Positions 46,783-56,531 are shown, counted from the first letter of the stretch. The stretch: 64,000 nucleotides of DNA from Hyphobacterium marinum (GCF_036330325.1 NZ_JAZDRO010000005.1:149662-213661); one strand, 5' to 3'. Notes: a model not told the origin generated them from the sequence alone. Numbers and translations are program-made.

Positions 46783-47958
46783 ATGAACCGGCACACACTC
46801 ATCGACCGAACACCAGAACCGCGCCGCGTCCCTGATTCGGATTGTTCCGAAGTTGCGTCCGGCAATCCGACGGCCTGCCTCGGGGCACTGCCCCCGCCCC
46901 TGCAGCCACGGGGACGCGGCGCGCGCTCCAATGTCACCGGCCGGTATGAGAGCTATGGCTACGAGCTGTTCGACGACGGCTGGACCGAAGCCGACCCGAT
47001 GCCGAAACAGCTGCGCACCGTGACCATCAAGGACACGTCACGCACCATCGTCACCAGCAACAACTCGCCCGACATTTCCTTTTCGCGCTCGGTCAATCCC
47101 TATCGCGGCTGTGAGCATGGCTGCATCTATTGCTACGCAAGGCCCAGCCATGCCTATTGGGGCTATTCGCCGGGCCTCGATTTCGAAAGCGTCATCTTCG
47201 TCAAACCCGATGCGCCAGCCCTGCTCGAGAAACAATTCTCAAGCCCGCGCTATGTCCCCGAGCCCATCGTCATCGGGGCCAATACCGATCCCTACCAGCC
47301 GCGCGAGCGCGACCTGCAGACCACGCGCGAGCTGTTGAAAGTGTTCGCGCGCTACAACCACCCGGTCAGCTTCATCACCAAGTCGGCGCTGTGCCTGCGC
47401 GATCTCGATATTCTCGCGCCGATGGCCAAGAAAGGCCTTGTGCGGGCGGCCATCTCGGTGACCACGCTCGACCGGCGTCTGGCCCGGGACATGGAGCCGC
47501 GCGCCGCAACGCCCGGAAAGCGGATCGAGGCGATCCGGGGTCTCGCTGATGCCGGTATTCCGGTGACGGTAATGGCCGCGCCGATGATCCCGGCGCTCAA
47601 CGACCGCGAACTGGAAGCCATCCTCGAGGCAGCCGCCGGGGCCGGAGCGATGACGGCCGGCTATGTGCTGCTGCGCCTGCCGCTGGAGATCAAGGACCTG
47701 TTCAAGGAATGGCTGGCGACGACGCGGCCCGATGCGGCCAGCCATGTCATGTCACTGGTCCGTCAGACCCGTGGCGGCAAGGAGTATGACACCGCCTGGG
47801 GCAAGCGCGGACGCGGGGACGGGCCTTATGCCAAGCTGCTCGCCGCACGCTTCCGCAAGGCGGTCGCCCGCCTGGGGCTCAACCGCCCGGCCCGGGGCCT
47901 GCGTATGGATCTGTTCGAACGCCCGCTGGGGACGGCGACCCAGGCCAGCCTGTTCTGA
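46783..47958 (+). CDS. PA0069-family radical SAM protein
   Basis: A 391-residue radical SAM enzyme. The cluster motif is CEHGCIYCYARPSHAYWG, preceded by a long N-terminal part (GRGARSNVTGRYESYGYELF). The family (COG1533/SplB-like) has no firm function. Start at the ATG at 46783, with 46771 possible; the longer frame upstream crosses the repeats. Separated from rnhB by a repeat-containing 100 nt gap. Confidence 0.88.
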   Translation: MNRHTLIDRTPEPRRVPDSDCSEVASGNPTACLGALPPPLQPRGRGARSNVTGRYESYGYELFDDGWTEADPMPKQLRTVTIKDTSRTIVTSNNSPDISFSRSVNPYRGCEHGCIYCYARPSHAYWGYSPGLDFESVIFVKPDAPALLEKQFSSPRYVPEPIVIGANTDPYQPRERDLQTTRELLKVFARYNHPVSFITKSALCLRDLDILAPMAKKGLVRAAISVTTLDRRLARDMEPRAATPGKRIEAIRGLADAGIPVTVMAAPMIPALNDRELEAILEAAAGAGAMTAGYVLLRLPLEIKDLFKEWLATTRPDAASHVMSLVRQTRGGKEYDTAWGKRGRGDGPYAKLLAARFRKAVARLGLNRPARGLRMDLFERPLGTATQASLF

Positions 47959-47967
47959 TTTCCGTCC

Positions 47968-48050
47968 GGCGTCATCGCCCGGCTTGCCGGGGTGTTGTCG
48001 TTGCGGCAGAGATGCCCCGGACAGCCGCAAGCCACGTCGGGACATGACGC
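47968..48050. repeat. GTCATCNCCCGG-type element
   Basis: GTCATCGCCCGGCTTGCCGGGG and a closing GTCGGGACATGACG resemble the TGTCATCCCGG family found near 25486. Located between the radical SAM gene and rnhB. Confidence 0.6.
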
Positions 48051-48058
48051 AGAATTGA

Positions 48059-48634
48059 ATGGACATTTCGCCAATCATAGCCGGGATTGACGAGGCAGGC
48101 CGCGGGCCGCTGGCCGGGCCGGTCGTCGCCGCGGCGGTGATCCTCGATCCGGCGCGCCCGATCGAGGGACTGGCGGACTCCAAGAAACTCAGCGCGAAAC
48201 GCCGCGAGGCGCTGGCCGGACTGATCCGCGCGAACGCCATCTACGCTGTTGGTATTGCCGAACCGGAAGAGATCGACCGGCTGAATATCCTGCACGCCAC
48301 CATGGCGGCCATGTCACGGGCCGTTTGCGCTTTGCCTGTCCGGCCCGACCGGGCCCTGATTGATGGGAATCGCGTTCCCGACGGCCTGCCCTTTGACGCG
48401 GACTACGTGATTGGCGGCGATGCCATCGAGCCGGCAATTTCGGCGGCCTCAATCATCGCCAAGACGGTCCGCGACCGGCTCATGACCGACGCCGAACAGC
48501 GGTTTTCCGGCTACGGTTTCGCTGGTCACAAGGGCTATGGCGCGGCGGCCCACATGACCGCGATCCGCACGCTCGGCCCCTGCCCGATCCACCGGCGCAG
48601 CTTCGCTCCCATCCGCCAGGGGCGGCTCGTTTAA
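48059..48634 (+). CDS. rnhB: Ribonuclease HII
   Basis: A 191-residue enzyme removing RNA from RNA-DNA hybrids and single ribonucleotides. Family motifs: IAGIDEAGRGPLAGPVVAAA (catalytic DE), LADSKKLS, LIDGN, and SIIAKTVRDRLM with a final ...GYGFAGHKGYGAAAH. The last codon region overlaps a CtrA-like box upstream of ccrM. In Caulobacter relatives rnhB is also next to ccrM. Confidence 0.95.
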   Translation: MDISPIIAGIDEAGRGPLAGPVVAAAVILDPARPIEGLADSKKLSAKRREALAGLIRANAIYAVGIAEPEEIDRLNILHATMAAMSRAVCALPVRPDRALIDGNRVPDGLPFDADYVIGGDAIEPAISAASIIAKTVRDRLMTDAEQRFSGYGFAGHKGYGAAAHMTAIRTLGPCPIHRRSFAPIRQGRLV

Positions 48635-48645
48635 CCGCCCGTTAG
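48631..48645 (+). promoter_or_regulatory. Near-consensus CtrA box upstream of ccrM
   Basis: TTAA (48631-48634), CCGCCCG, TTAG (48642-48645): one mismatch from TTAA-N7-TTAA. Caulobacter ccrM is CtrA-activated, so a similar cell-cycle control is expected. It overlaps the rnhB stop. Confidence 0.6.
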
Positions 48646-48658
48646 GCATGTGAACCGA

Positions 48659-48663
48659 GAATC
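48659..48663 (+). promoter_or_regulatory. GANTC site in the ccrM leader
   Basis: GAATC, 39 nt before the ccrM start. Caulobacter ccrM has GANTC sites in its own promoter, through which methylation feeds back on expression; one such site here is consistent with the same logic. Confidence 0.55.
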
Positions 48664-48701
48664 CGGCCCCAAGAACAAGCGGATGGAATGGGGCGTTCAA
48701 G

Positions 48702-49784
48702 GTGAAACTTCCAATAGATCAGATTGTCGTGGGCGACTGTGTGGCCAGCATGAAGGCCCTGCCCGACGCGTGCGTTGATCTCGTCTTCGCCGACCCGCCC
48801 TACAATCTCCAGCTCGGCGGCGAACTGCACCGCCCGGACAATTCCCGTGTCGATGGCGTTGATGCCGAGTGGGACCAGATCGGCAATCACGACGATTACG
48901 ACCTGTTTTCGTGCGCCTGGATGGAAGAGGCGAGCCGTATCCTGAAGCCCGACGGGGCGATCTGGGTGATCGGCAGCTATCACAACATTTTCCGGCTCGG
49001 CACCTTCCTGCAGGACATGGGCTTCTGGATCCGCAACGACATCATCTGGCGCAAGTCCAACCCGATGCCGAATTTCAAGGGCACGCGCTTCACCAATGCG
49101 CACGAGACCCTGATCTGGGCGACCAAGACCAAGGACGCGAAGCCGACCTTCAACTACGCCGCGATGAAGGCGCTGAATGACGGCGTACAGATGCGGTCCG
49201 ACTGGACCTTCCCGATCTGCTCGGGGGCAGAGCGGCTGAAACTGGAAGACGGCAAGAAGGCGCATCCGACCCAGAAGCCCGAAGCTCTTCTGCACCGGGT
49301 CCTGCTGGCAACGACCAACCCGGGTGACATCGTGCTCGATCCCTTCTTCGGCACCGGCACGACGGGCGCAGCGGCGCGGCGTCTGGGACGCCATTTCATC
49401 GGCCTGGAACAGGACATGAATTACGCCGAGATCGCGCGCGGACGCATCGCGGCGATTGAACCGGGCAGTGCGGACGCCATCGACGTCACCAAGTCCAAAC
49501 GCGCTGAAGTGCGTATCGCCTTCGGCTCGCTGGTCGAAAGCGGGCTCGTGAAAGCCGGCGACAAGCTCTACGACGCCAAGGGCCGCGCCCGGGCGACGGT
49601 GCGCGCCGACGGCTCGATCAAGGCGGGCGACAAGACCGGCTCGATCCACCAGATCGGCGCGCTCGTGCAGAACGCCCCGTCCTGCAATGGCTGGACCTTC
49701 TGGCACTTCCGCTCCGGGGACGGGCTTGCCCCCATCGACGAGCTGCGCGCCAAGGCCCGCAAGGCGCTCGCCGACCTCGGCTAA
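48702..49784 (+). CDS. ccrM: Cell-cycle GANTC DNA adenine methyltransferase
   Basis: A 360-residue solitary beta-class methyltransferase, very close to Caulobacter CcrM along its length: VDLVFADPPYNLQLGGEL (catalytic DPPY), GAIWVIGSYHNIFR, RNDIIWRKSNPMPNFKGTRF, ILDPFFGTGTTG-type SAM loop (VLDPFFGTGTTGAAA) and the C-terminal non-catalytic domain (GSIHQIGALVQNAPSCNGWTFWHF quoted in part) needed for DNA recognition. GTG start at 48702. No cognate restriction gene is present. Methylates GANTC and coordinates the cell cycle. Confidence 0.97.
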   Translation: MKLPIDQIVVGDCVASMKALPDACVDLVFADPPYNLQLGGELHRPDNSRVDGVDAEWDQIGNHDDYDLFSCAWMEEASRILKPDGAIWVIGSYHNIFRLGTFLQDMGFWIRNDIIWRKSNPMPNFKGTRFTNAHETLIWATKTKDAKPTFNYAAMKALNDGVQMRSDWTFPICSGAERLKLEDGKKAHPTQKPEALLHRVLLATTNPGDIVLDPFFGTGTTGAAARRLGRHFIGLEQDMNYAEIARGRIAAIEPGSADAIDVTKSKRAEVRIAFGSLVESGLVKAGDKLYDAKGRARATVRADGSIKAGDKTGSIHQIGALVQNAPSCNGWTFWHFRSGDGLAPIDELRAKARKALADLG

Positions 49785-50830
49785 TCGGCCACAAGCGCCA
49801 CGACTTTTCCAAACAGGCTGGGCAATGCCTGCCCGTCCATGTCCGCACGCGCTACGAAACGCCCGTCCGGCGGTTGCCAACCTTCTGGCGCTTCGGCCCG
49901 GACGACGGCGAGGTCGAGCGTGAAATGGGTAAAGACGTGCCGCACCGTCCCGCAGGGCTGCCAGTTCGCGGCAAACGGCGGCGCATCAGCCGGCGCGGCC
50001 TCACCCCATTCGGTCGAGGGGACTTCCATCATCCCACCGAGCAGCCCTTTTTCCGGACGCTTGCGCAGCCAGATCGCACCGCGCCGCGTCACGGCGTAGG
50101 CAATGCCGCGCCGGACCGGCTTTCTCGTCTTCACCAGCTTGCGCGGATAGTCGATTTCCACGCCCGCGGCATGGGCCGCGCAATGGGCGGCCCACGGACA
50201 AGTCGCGCAATCAGGAGATCGAGGTGTGCAAACCGTCGCGCCGAGATCCATGATCGCCTGCGCATAGTCGCCAGGCCGGTCTGGGTCCGCCAACACCGCC
50301 GCCCGCTTGCGGATATCCGGCTTGGCTTTCGGCAAGGGGGTTTCAATACGGAAAAGCCGGGTCAGGACCCGCTCGACATTGCCATCCACCACGCTGGCCG
50401 GCTTGTCGAAGGCCGCCGCGCGGATCGCATTGGCGGTGTAGTCGCCAATACCCGGCAGGGTGCGCAGCGTGTCGAGGTCATCCGGGAAACGGCCCGCCAT
50501 CTCCCCGGCCACCATCCGTGCGCAAGCCAGCAAATTGCGGGCGCGGGCGTAGTAGCCAAGCCCCGCCCAGGCGGCCATGACGTCATCGTCGTCGGCCTCG
50601 GCCAGGGCCTCGACCGTCGGCCAGCGCTCCAGGAAGCGGTGCCAGTACGGAGTCGCATGGGGAACCGTGGTCTGCTGGAGCATGATCTCTGACAGCCAGA
50701 CGGCGTAGGGATCGGCGACAGCCCCCTTCGCGCGATCCTCTGGCCGCAATCGCCACGGCAAGGTCCTGCCCGACCGGTCGTACCAGTCCAGCAGCGCTGT
50801 TCTCAATTGGGAGACTGCCAGCTTGGTCAT
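49781..50830 (-). CDS. mutY: A/G-specific adenine glycosylase
   Basis: A 349-residue enzyme removing adenine opposite 8-oxoguanine. Visible: the start PWRLRPEDRAKGAVADPYAV, SEIMLQQTTVPHATPYW, HhH-GPD segment LRTLPGIGDYTANAIRAAAF with catalytic Asp (VVDGNVERVL), the Fe-S cysteines CTPRSPDCATCPWAAHC, and a C-terminal Nudix-like domain. Start chosen as the ATG at 50830. Convergent with ccrM (4-nt overlap of stops) and divergent from the DUF721 gene. Confidence 0.95.
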   Translation of the reverse strand: MTKLAVSQLRTALLDWYDRSGRTLPWRLRPEDRAKGAVADPYAVWLSEIMLQQTTVPHATPYWHRFLERWPTVEALAEADDDDVMAAWAGLGYYARARNLLACARMVAGEMAGRFPDDLDTLRTLPGIGDYTANAIRAAAFDKPASVVDGNVERVLTRLFRIETPLPKAKPDIRKRAAVLADPDRPGDYAQAIMDLGATVCTPRSPDCATCPWAAHCAAHAAGVEIDYPRKLVKTRKPVRRGIAYAVTRRGAIWLRKRPEKGLLGGMMEVPSTEWGEAAPADAPPFAANWQPCGTVRHVFTHFTLDLAVVRAEAPEGWQPPDGRFVARADMDGQALPSLFGKVVALVAD

Positions 50831-50891
50831 TGGTGCTACTATTGCGGCCTTGTCACTTGTGTGGGTACGGCTTCCCGGAGACGATGGCAGC

Positions 50892-51407
50892 ATGACCAGA
50901 CCCCCTCGTCCGTCAACGCTGGAAAGCGCCGCCTCACGTTACCTCAACGCGCGCCGCGGACGGCAGGCCTGGTCCGGGCCACCATCGGTCAGCCGGGCCG
51001 TGGCCAAGGTGATAAAGCCTCTCTCGGCCCGATTTGGTCCGGGTGTTGATGCCCTGGCCGAACGCTGGACCGAGATTGTCGGCGAACGGCTATCGGCATG
51101 GAGCGCGCCTGACGCCATCCGGGGCAATACGCTGTTCATCGTCGCCAAGGGTCCGGCCGCAGCCATCATCGAGGCCGAGGCCGCCCGGATACTTGAACGC
51201 GTCGGCGATTTCGCCGGCACACGCGCACCGACCCGCCTGCGCGTCCGCCAGGGCAATCTGCCCGGCCCGGCGCGTCCTGCTCCGCCCTTGCGTACGAGCG
51301 GCGGCAACCTGCATAAAGACGTAGAGAGACAACCCGCCGACAGACTAGGGTCGGCGCTGGACCGTTTTGACCGCGCCGTGCGCGCGAAGACCGACACAGG
51401 GGAATGA
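50892..51407 (+). CDS. DciA-like DUF721 protein
   Basis: A 171-residue protein of the DUF721/DciA type. KVIKPLSARFGPGVDALAE and WTEIVGERLSAWSAPDAIRG, then GNTLFIVAKGPAAAIIEAEA, match the family fold. DciA helps load the replicative helicase in bacteria lacking DnaC. The C-terminal third is a polar, probably disordered tail. ATGA overlap with the first DsbA gene. Confidence 0.78.
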   Translation: MTRPPRPSTLESAASRYLNARRGRQAWSGPPSVSRAVAKVIKPLSARFGPGVDALAERWTEIVGERLSAWSAPDAIRGNTLFIVAKGPAAAIIEAEAARILERVGDFAGTRAPTRLRVRQGNLPGPARPAPPLRTSGGNLHKDVERQPADRLGSALDRFDRAVRAKTDTGE

Positions 51408-52261
51408 CGAGCATGCTGACCAATCGCCGGATTCTGACCGCAGGCCTTCTGGCCGCCGCCACCGCCCTGACCGCCTGCGGCGGGGGCGGGTCTTCAGACA
51501 CCGGCCGCACCGCCTACGAACGGGATACGGACCGTTCGCGGGGCTCCGCTGACGCACCGGTCACGGTCATCGAATACGCCTCGGTCGCCTGCCCGCATTG
51601 CGCGGATTACCACGAGAGCGTCTATCCGATGGTCGAGGAAGAATTCATCGAGACCGGCCAGGTCCGCTATGTCTTCCGTGAAATGATCACCGGTTCACGC
51701 CCGCTCGCCGTGACCGGTTTCATGCTGGCCAATTGCGCCCCTGATGACCGCTATTTCGACATGCTGGACCTGCTGTTCCAGCAGCAACGCGCCATCTTCA
51801 CCAGCGCCCAGCGCCCCGGCGGCGCGTTGGAGGAATACCGCACGATAGCCCGCGCGGTCGGCATGAGCGATGCCGAATTCACTGAATGCCTGAACTCGAC
51901 CGAGCGGCGCGACGAAGTGCTCGACGCTCACCAGCGCGCGGTCGATGACGACATCCAGTCCACGCCGACCTTCATCATCAACGGTGAATTGCTCGACACC
52001 CGCCGCGGTGACGGCATTGTCATCTACACGCTCGGCGGCGAACCGCTGATGATCGACGGCGAAACCGTCCCGGCGCTGCAGAATGAATCCACCTTCCGCC
52101 GCATCCTGAACCATGTCGTGGCCGAGGCCGGCGGAACGCCGTCGCCCGACATGCCGACCGATGGCGAGATGGATAGCGACATGCCTGAAGTCGAGGAGAA
52201 CGACGACAGTGCGCCGCAATCGACCCCGGTCGATGACACCGAATCCGGCGACGAGGGCTGA
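51404..52261 (+). CDS. DsbA-family thioredoxin-like lipoprotein
   Basis: A 285-residue protein with lipobox (TALTAC, then GGGGSS) and a DsbA-like domain with active site CPHC in SVACPHCADYHESVYP, family helices and a final PTFIING cis-Pro loop. An acidic tail (about residues 245-285, with many D and E) is unusual. Starts with ATGA overlapping the DUF721 gene and is 4 nt from a second DsbA gene. Probably acts on disulfides in the periplasm, anchored to a membrane. Confidence 0.88.
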   Translation: MTSMLTNRRILTAGLLAAATALTACGGGGSSDTGRTAYERDTDRSRGSADAPVTVIEYASVACPHCADYHESVYPMVEEEFIETGQVRYVFREMITGSRPLAVTGFMLANCAPDDRYFDMLDLLFQQQRAIFTSAQRPGGALEEYRTIARAVGMSDAEFTECLNSTERRDEVLDAHQRAVDDDIQSTPTFIINGELLDTRRGDGIVIYTLGGEPLMIDGETVPALQNESTFRRILNHVVAEAGGTPSPDMPTDGEMDSDMPEVEENDDSAPQSTPVDDTESGDEG

Positions 52262-52265
52262 TCAC

Positions 52266-52982
52266 ATGCTGTTTCGGACCGGCCTTGCTGCCCTCGCGCT
52301 CCTTTTCACGGCGGGCGCGTCTGCCCAGGATATCGCACCGCGCGGCGAAGAGCGCCCCGGGGACTTCGCGCTCGGCGACCCCGATGCGCCCGTTCTCCTG
52401 ATTGAATACGCCTCGGTTGCCTGCCCGCATTGCGGGACCTGGTACAACAATGTCTGGCCCGCGGTTGAGGAAGACTACATCAACACCGGCCGGGTCCGTT
52501 TCGTGACCCGCGAGATGCTGACCGGCTCCGCACCGCTTGCGCTGGCCGGCTTCATGATGGCGCGCTGCGCCGCCGACAACCTCTATTTCGATGCACTCGA
52601 CCTGCTCTTCACCCAACAGGGCGAGATTTTCCAGGCCGCGCAAAGCGAAGGCGGTGCCCTGCCGGTCTATCTCCAGATCGCCGCTGCAGTCGGGCTGAAT
52701 GAAAATGATTTCACGACCTGCCTCAATAACGACCTTGTCCGGACGGCCGTGATCGCCGCGCACGAACAGGCGGTCGCGGACGGCATTCCGGCAACGCCGG
52801 CTTTCATCATCAATGGCGTGCTGGTGACGACCGAGCATGATCATAGCGGTGAGAGCCACGGCTTTATCTATATGGCCGACGGCGAGCCGCTGCTGATCGA
52901 TGGTGAGCAGGTCCCTGCAACGGTAGAGGCAGACAGCTTCACCCGAATCATTGACTATTTCGAACAGCAGAACCGGGACTAA
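52266..52982 (+). CDS. DsbA-family thioredoxin-like periplasmic protein
   Basis: A 238-residue secreted paralogue of the preceding gene: signal peptide FRTGLAALALLFTAGASA, then the same DsbA fold with CPHC in SVACPHCGTWYNNVWP and cis-Pro PAFIING. It lacks the lipobox and the acidic tail, so the pair probably divides membrane-bound and soluble roles. Located directly upstream of smc, as in Caulobacter relatives, though no functional link is known. Confidence 0.88.
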   Translation: MLFRTGLAALALLFTAGASAQDIAPRGEERPGDFALGDPDAPVLLIEYASVACPHCGTWYNNVWPAVEEDYINTGRVRFVTREMLTGSAPLALAGFMMARCAADNLYFDALDLLFTQQGEIFQAAQSEGGALPVYLQIAAAVGLNENDFTTCLNNDLVRTAVIAAHEQAVADGIPATPAFIINGVLVTTEHDHSGESHGFIYMADGEPLLIDGEQVPATVEADSFTRIIDYFEQQNRD

Positions 52983-53054
52983 CGCCGGTACGCGCAAATT
53001 GGGGGTATGCGGACGGGTCTTGATGGGCCGGATCGCGCATGAGGCGGAGGCCGG

Positions 53055-56000
53055 GTGAAGTTCACCACGCTCAAACTCGTGGGCTTCAAGTCCTTTGTCG
53101 ATCCGACCGAGCTTCGGATCGATCCCGGACTCACGGGCGTCATCGGCCCCAATGGCTGCGGCAAATCCAACCTTCTCGAAGCCCTGCGCTGGGTCATGGG
53201 GGCCACGTCGGCCAAGTCCCTGCGCGGCTCGGGCATGGAGGACGTGATCTTCTCCGGGACCGACGCGCGGCCTTCGCGTGAACGCGCGGAAGTCACGCTC
53301 GGGATCGACAATTCGGACCGCACGGCTCCCCCTCGTTTCAACGATCATGTCTCGCTCGACGTCATCCGCCGCATCACGCGCGGCGCGGGTTCGGCCTACA
53401 AGGTCAATGGCGAGGATGTTCGCGCCAAGGATGTCCAGCTGCTCTTTGCCGACGCCGGGACCGGTGCGAATTCGCCCGCGCTCGTTCGCCAGGGCCAGAT
53501 CAACGAGCTGATCGCCGCCAAGCCGGAAAATCGCCGCCGGGTGCTCGAGGAAGCCGCAGGCGTTTCGGGTCTGCGCGCACGCCGTCACGAATCCGAACTG
53601 CGCCTGAAAGCCGCCGAAACCAATCTCGACCGGTTACAGGATGTCGTCGACGACCTGGAAGTCCGCTTCGAGGCCCTGAAGAAACAGTCCCGCCAGGCTG
53701 CACGCTACCGCAACCTGTCCGGCGACATCCGGGCACTGGAAGCCGCGCTCTGGCTGCAGCGCTACCGCACGGCCAATGCCGCGCTCGACACCGCAAAAGC
53801 CGCGCTCGCCGAAAGCGAAGCCGCCGCCGAAGAGGCCATGCGCGCTGCTGCATCGGCCAGCACCGCTGCCGAAGAGGCCGGTGCCGGTCAGGGTCCGGCC
53901 CGGGAAGCCGAAGCCGAAGCCAGTGCCGCCCTGCGCCGGCTGGAACGTGAGCGTGACACGCTCGTGCGCGATGCCGCCGAGGCCGAACGCGCGGTCGAGG
54001 GGCTGAAGAACCGGCTTGTTGAACTGGCCGCCTCGGTCGAACGCGAAACCGCGATCCGTGACGATGCCGAAGCGCGGCGGGCCGCCAGTGCCGAGGAAAT
54101 CGCCCGGCTGGAGTCCGCCGAAGCCGAAGAAACGGCCATACTGCAGAAGACCGCCGCTGCCCGGACCGACGCCGAAGCCAGGCGCACCGAGGGCGACGCC
54201 ACCCTCGATGAAGCCGCCCGAATGCTTGCCGAAGCGCGGGCGGCCCGCGATGCCGCCGAACGCGAACGCGATGCGGCGTCTGCCCGTCTTGCCCGGCTGA
54301 ACACGGCCTTCGAGACCGCCCGTGCCGCCCACGCCGCCCTCGGCGAGGCCGGTCTGGGTCTCGACTTCGACCCTGAAGAGGTCGACCGCCTGCAGGCCGC
54401 TGCCGATGCGGCCCGCGCGGCGCACGAACAGGCCGAGATCGCCCGCCGCGAAGCCGAAGGACGCGAGCGCGACGCCAATGAGGCCCGCCGCGAGGCCGAG
54501 GGTGAGCGTTCGGCTCTGGAACGCGAGATCGCCGCGCTGGAACGCATGCTCGCCCAGGAGGCGGTGGAGAACCGCGCGCTTGACGCCATCAAGGCGGCAC
54601 CCGGTTATGAAAAGGCGCTCGGTGCCGCGCTTGGCGAGGATTTGGAAGCATCGCTCGACGCCGGGGCCGCCCGCGCCTGGTCAAAGGGCCGTGTCCGCGC
54701 CGAGGATTTGCCCGCGGGCTGCGAACCGTTAAGCGATCATGTCGATGCGCCCCCCGCACTCGCCGCACGCCTCGCCGCGATCGGTGTGGTCGATGCCGAC
54801 GGAGCCCCTGCGGCCATCGCCGGACTGAAACCGGGTCAGCGTCTCGTTAGCAAGGCCGGCGATCTCTGGCGCTGGGATGGCTATACCGCCCGCGCTGATG
54901 CGCCCTCGCCAGCCGCAGCGCGCCTGGAACAACTCAACCGACTCGATGCCGCCCGCGCCGAAGCGGAAGCCCTCGCCCCGCGCATCGCCGACGTCCAGAA
55001 GCAGGCCGAGCTGGCGCGCGCCGCGCTCGAAACCGCCCGCGGTAACGAAGCCGAAGCCCGGCGCGCGATCGCGCCGGCTGAAGCGGCAGCGCGGGACGCG
55101 ATGAATTCGCTCGCCGCTGCCCGGGAATCCGCCGCCCGCGATGCCGAACGCCGCAGCGCACTGGAAGCCGAGATCGAACGCCTCTCCGGCGAGATCGCGG
55201 AAAGCGAAGCGGCACTGGAAGCCGCTTCCGCGACGCTGGCCAATCAGGACGATCATTCGAAGGCCGAAGCCGACCTCGAGGCCGCGCGCGCCCGGGCCGA
55301 AGCCGCCCGCCGCGAGGCCGACGAGGCGCGCGGGGCCGATGAGGCCGCCAAGCGGGACGCGGAAACCCGCCGCAACCGCCTCGCCCAGCTGGCCCGCGAG
55401 CGCGACGACTGGTCCCGCCGCAGCCAGTCGGCGGAAGAGCAGATCAATGCGTTGGGTGCCGAGGACGACAAGACCCGCGCAAGCCTCGCCGACGCCGAAT
55501 CGCGCCCGGGTGAGGTCGCCGCGGCGCTCGATGCCCTGTCCGAAGCGCTGAGTGCTGCAGAGACTGCGGCCGCTGCCGCCCGGGAATCCGCGCTGGATGC
55601 CGAGAACCTGGCCAAGACCGCCGATACCGCTGCACGCGCCGCCGAACGCGAAGCCTCCGCTGCGCGCGAAGCCCGGGCCGCTGACCAGGCTCGCTTGACC
55701 GCTGCGCGTGAACGGATCGAGGAGACGCTGGGCCGCCTCGTAGAAGCCTGCGGAGCCGAGCCGCAAGAGCTGGAAGCCAAGGTCGATGAGGCGCTGCTGC
55801 GCTTTGACCCCGACGAGCTCGACCGCCGGCTTGATGCCGCGCGGCAGTCCCGCGAACGCCTCGGTGCGGTCAATCTGCGCGCGGACGAGGAAGCCACCGA
55901 GCTGGAAACCCGCCGCGACGAACTGGTCAAGGAACGCGACGACCTGGTCGCGGCCATCGACCGGCTGCGCAAGGGCGTCGATTCGCTCTCGCGCGAGGGG

Positions 56001-56486
56001 CGTGCTCGCCTGCTCGAAGCCTTCGAGCGCGTGGATGCTCACTTCCGCAAGCTGTTCGAGACCCTGTTCGAGGGCGGCCGCGCCGAATTGCGCCTGACCG
56101 AGAGCGACGATCCGCTGGAAGCCGGTCTGGAAATCTTCGCCTGCCCGCCGGGCAAGAAGCTGGAGAACATGTCGCTCCTGTCTGGCGGCGAGCAGGCCCT
56201 GACCGCCTGCGCCCTCATTTTCGCGGTCTTCCTGTCAAACCCGGCACCGGTCTGTGTGCTTGATGAGGTCGATGCGCCGCTAGACGATGCCAATGTCGAC
56301 CGCTTCTGCCGGATGCTCGACGAAATGCGCCGCATGACCGAGACGCGATTCCTCGTCATCACCCACAACCCGCTGACCATGTCGCGCATGGACCGGCTCT
56401 ACGGGGTGACGATGGCAGAACGCGGCGTTTCGCAGCTGGTCTCCGTCGATCTCGCCGGAGCCGAGCAACTGATTGCCGCGGAATAG
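53055..56486 (+). CDS. smc: Chromosome segregation protein SMC
   Basis: A 1143-residue SMC ATPase. N-terminal Walker A IGPNGCGKSNLLEALRWVMG, two long Ala/Glu/Arg-rich coiled coils, a central hinge (about residues 515-620, GYEKALGAALGEDL), and C-terminal signature LSGGEQALTACALIF with Walker B VCVLDEVDAPLDDANV. Part of the ScpAB-SMC condensin complex. GTG start at 53055. scpA/scpB are not adjacent. The coils are rich in Ala, reflecting the high GC. Confidence 0.97.
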   Translation: MKFTTLKLVGFKSFVDPTELRIDPGLTGVIGPNGCGKSNLLEALRWVMGATSAKSLRGSGMEDVIFSGTDARPSRERAEVTLGIDNSDRTAPPRFNDHVSLDVIRRITRGAGSAYKVNGEDVRAKDVQLLFADAGTGANSPALVRQGQINELIAAKPENRRRVLEEAAGVSGLRARRHESELRLKAAETNLDRLQDVVDDLEVRFEALKKQSRQAARYRNLSGDIRALEAALWLQRYRTANAALDTAKAALAESEAAAEEAMRAAASASTAAEEAGAGQGPAREAEAEASAALRRLERERDTLVRDAAEAERAVEGLKNRLVELAASVERETAIRDDAEARRAASAEEIARLESAEAEETAILQKTAAARTDAEARRTEGDATLDEAARMLAEARAARDAAERERDAASARLARLNTAFETARAAHAALGEAGLGLDFDPEEVDRLQAAADAARAAHEQAEIARREAEGRERDANEARREAEGERSALEREIAALERMLAQEAVENRALDAIKAAPGYEKALGAALGEDLEASLDAGAARAWSKGRVRAEDLPAGCEPLSDHVDAPPALAARLAAIGVVDADGAPAAIAGLKPGQRLVSKAGDLWRWDGYTARADAPSPAAARLEQLNRLDAARAEAEALAPRIADVQKQAELARAALETARGNEAEARRAIAPAEAAARDAMNSLAAARESAARDAERRSALEAEIERLSGEIAESEAALEAASATLANQDDHSKAEADLEAARARAEAARREADEARGADEAAKRDAETRRNRLAQLARERDDWSRRSQSAEEQINALGAEDDKTRASLADAESRPGEVAAALDALSEALSAAETAAAAARESALDAENLAKTADTAARAAEREASAAREARAADQARLTAARERIEETLGRLVEACGAEPQELEAKVDEALLRFDPDELDRRLDAARQSRERLGAVNLRADEEATELETRRDELVKERDDLVAAIDRLRKGVDSLSREGRARLLEAFERVDAHFRKLFETLFEGGRAELRLTESDDPLEAGLEIFACPPGKKLENMSLLSGGEQALTACALIFAVFLSNPAPVCVLDEVDAPLDDANVDRFCRMLDEMRRMTETRFLVITHNPLTMSRMDRLYGVTMAERGVSQLVSVDLAGAEQLIAAE

Positions 56487-56531
56487 AAATAACACCGTAT
56501 TTTCAATCGCTTATGTCCGCACCCCGTTTGC

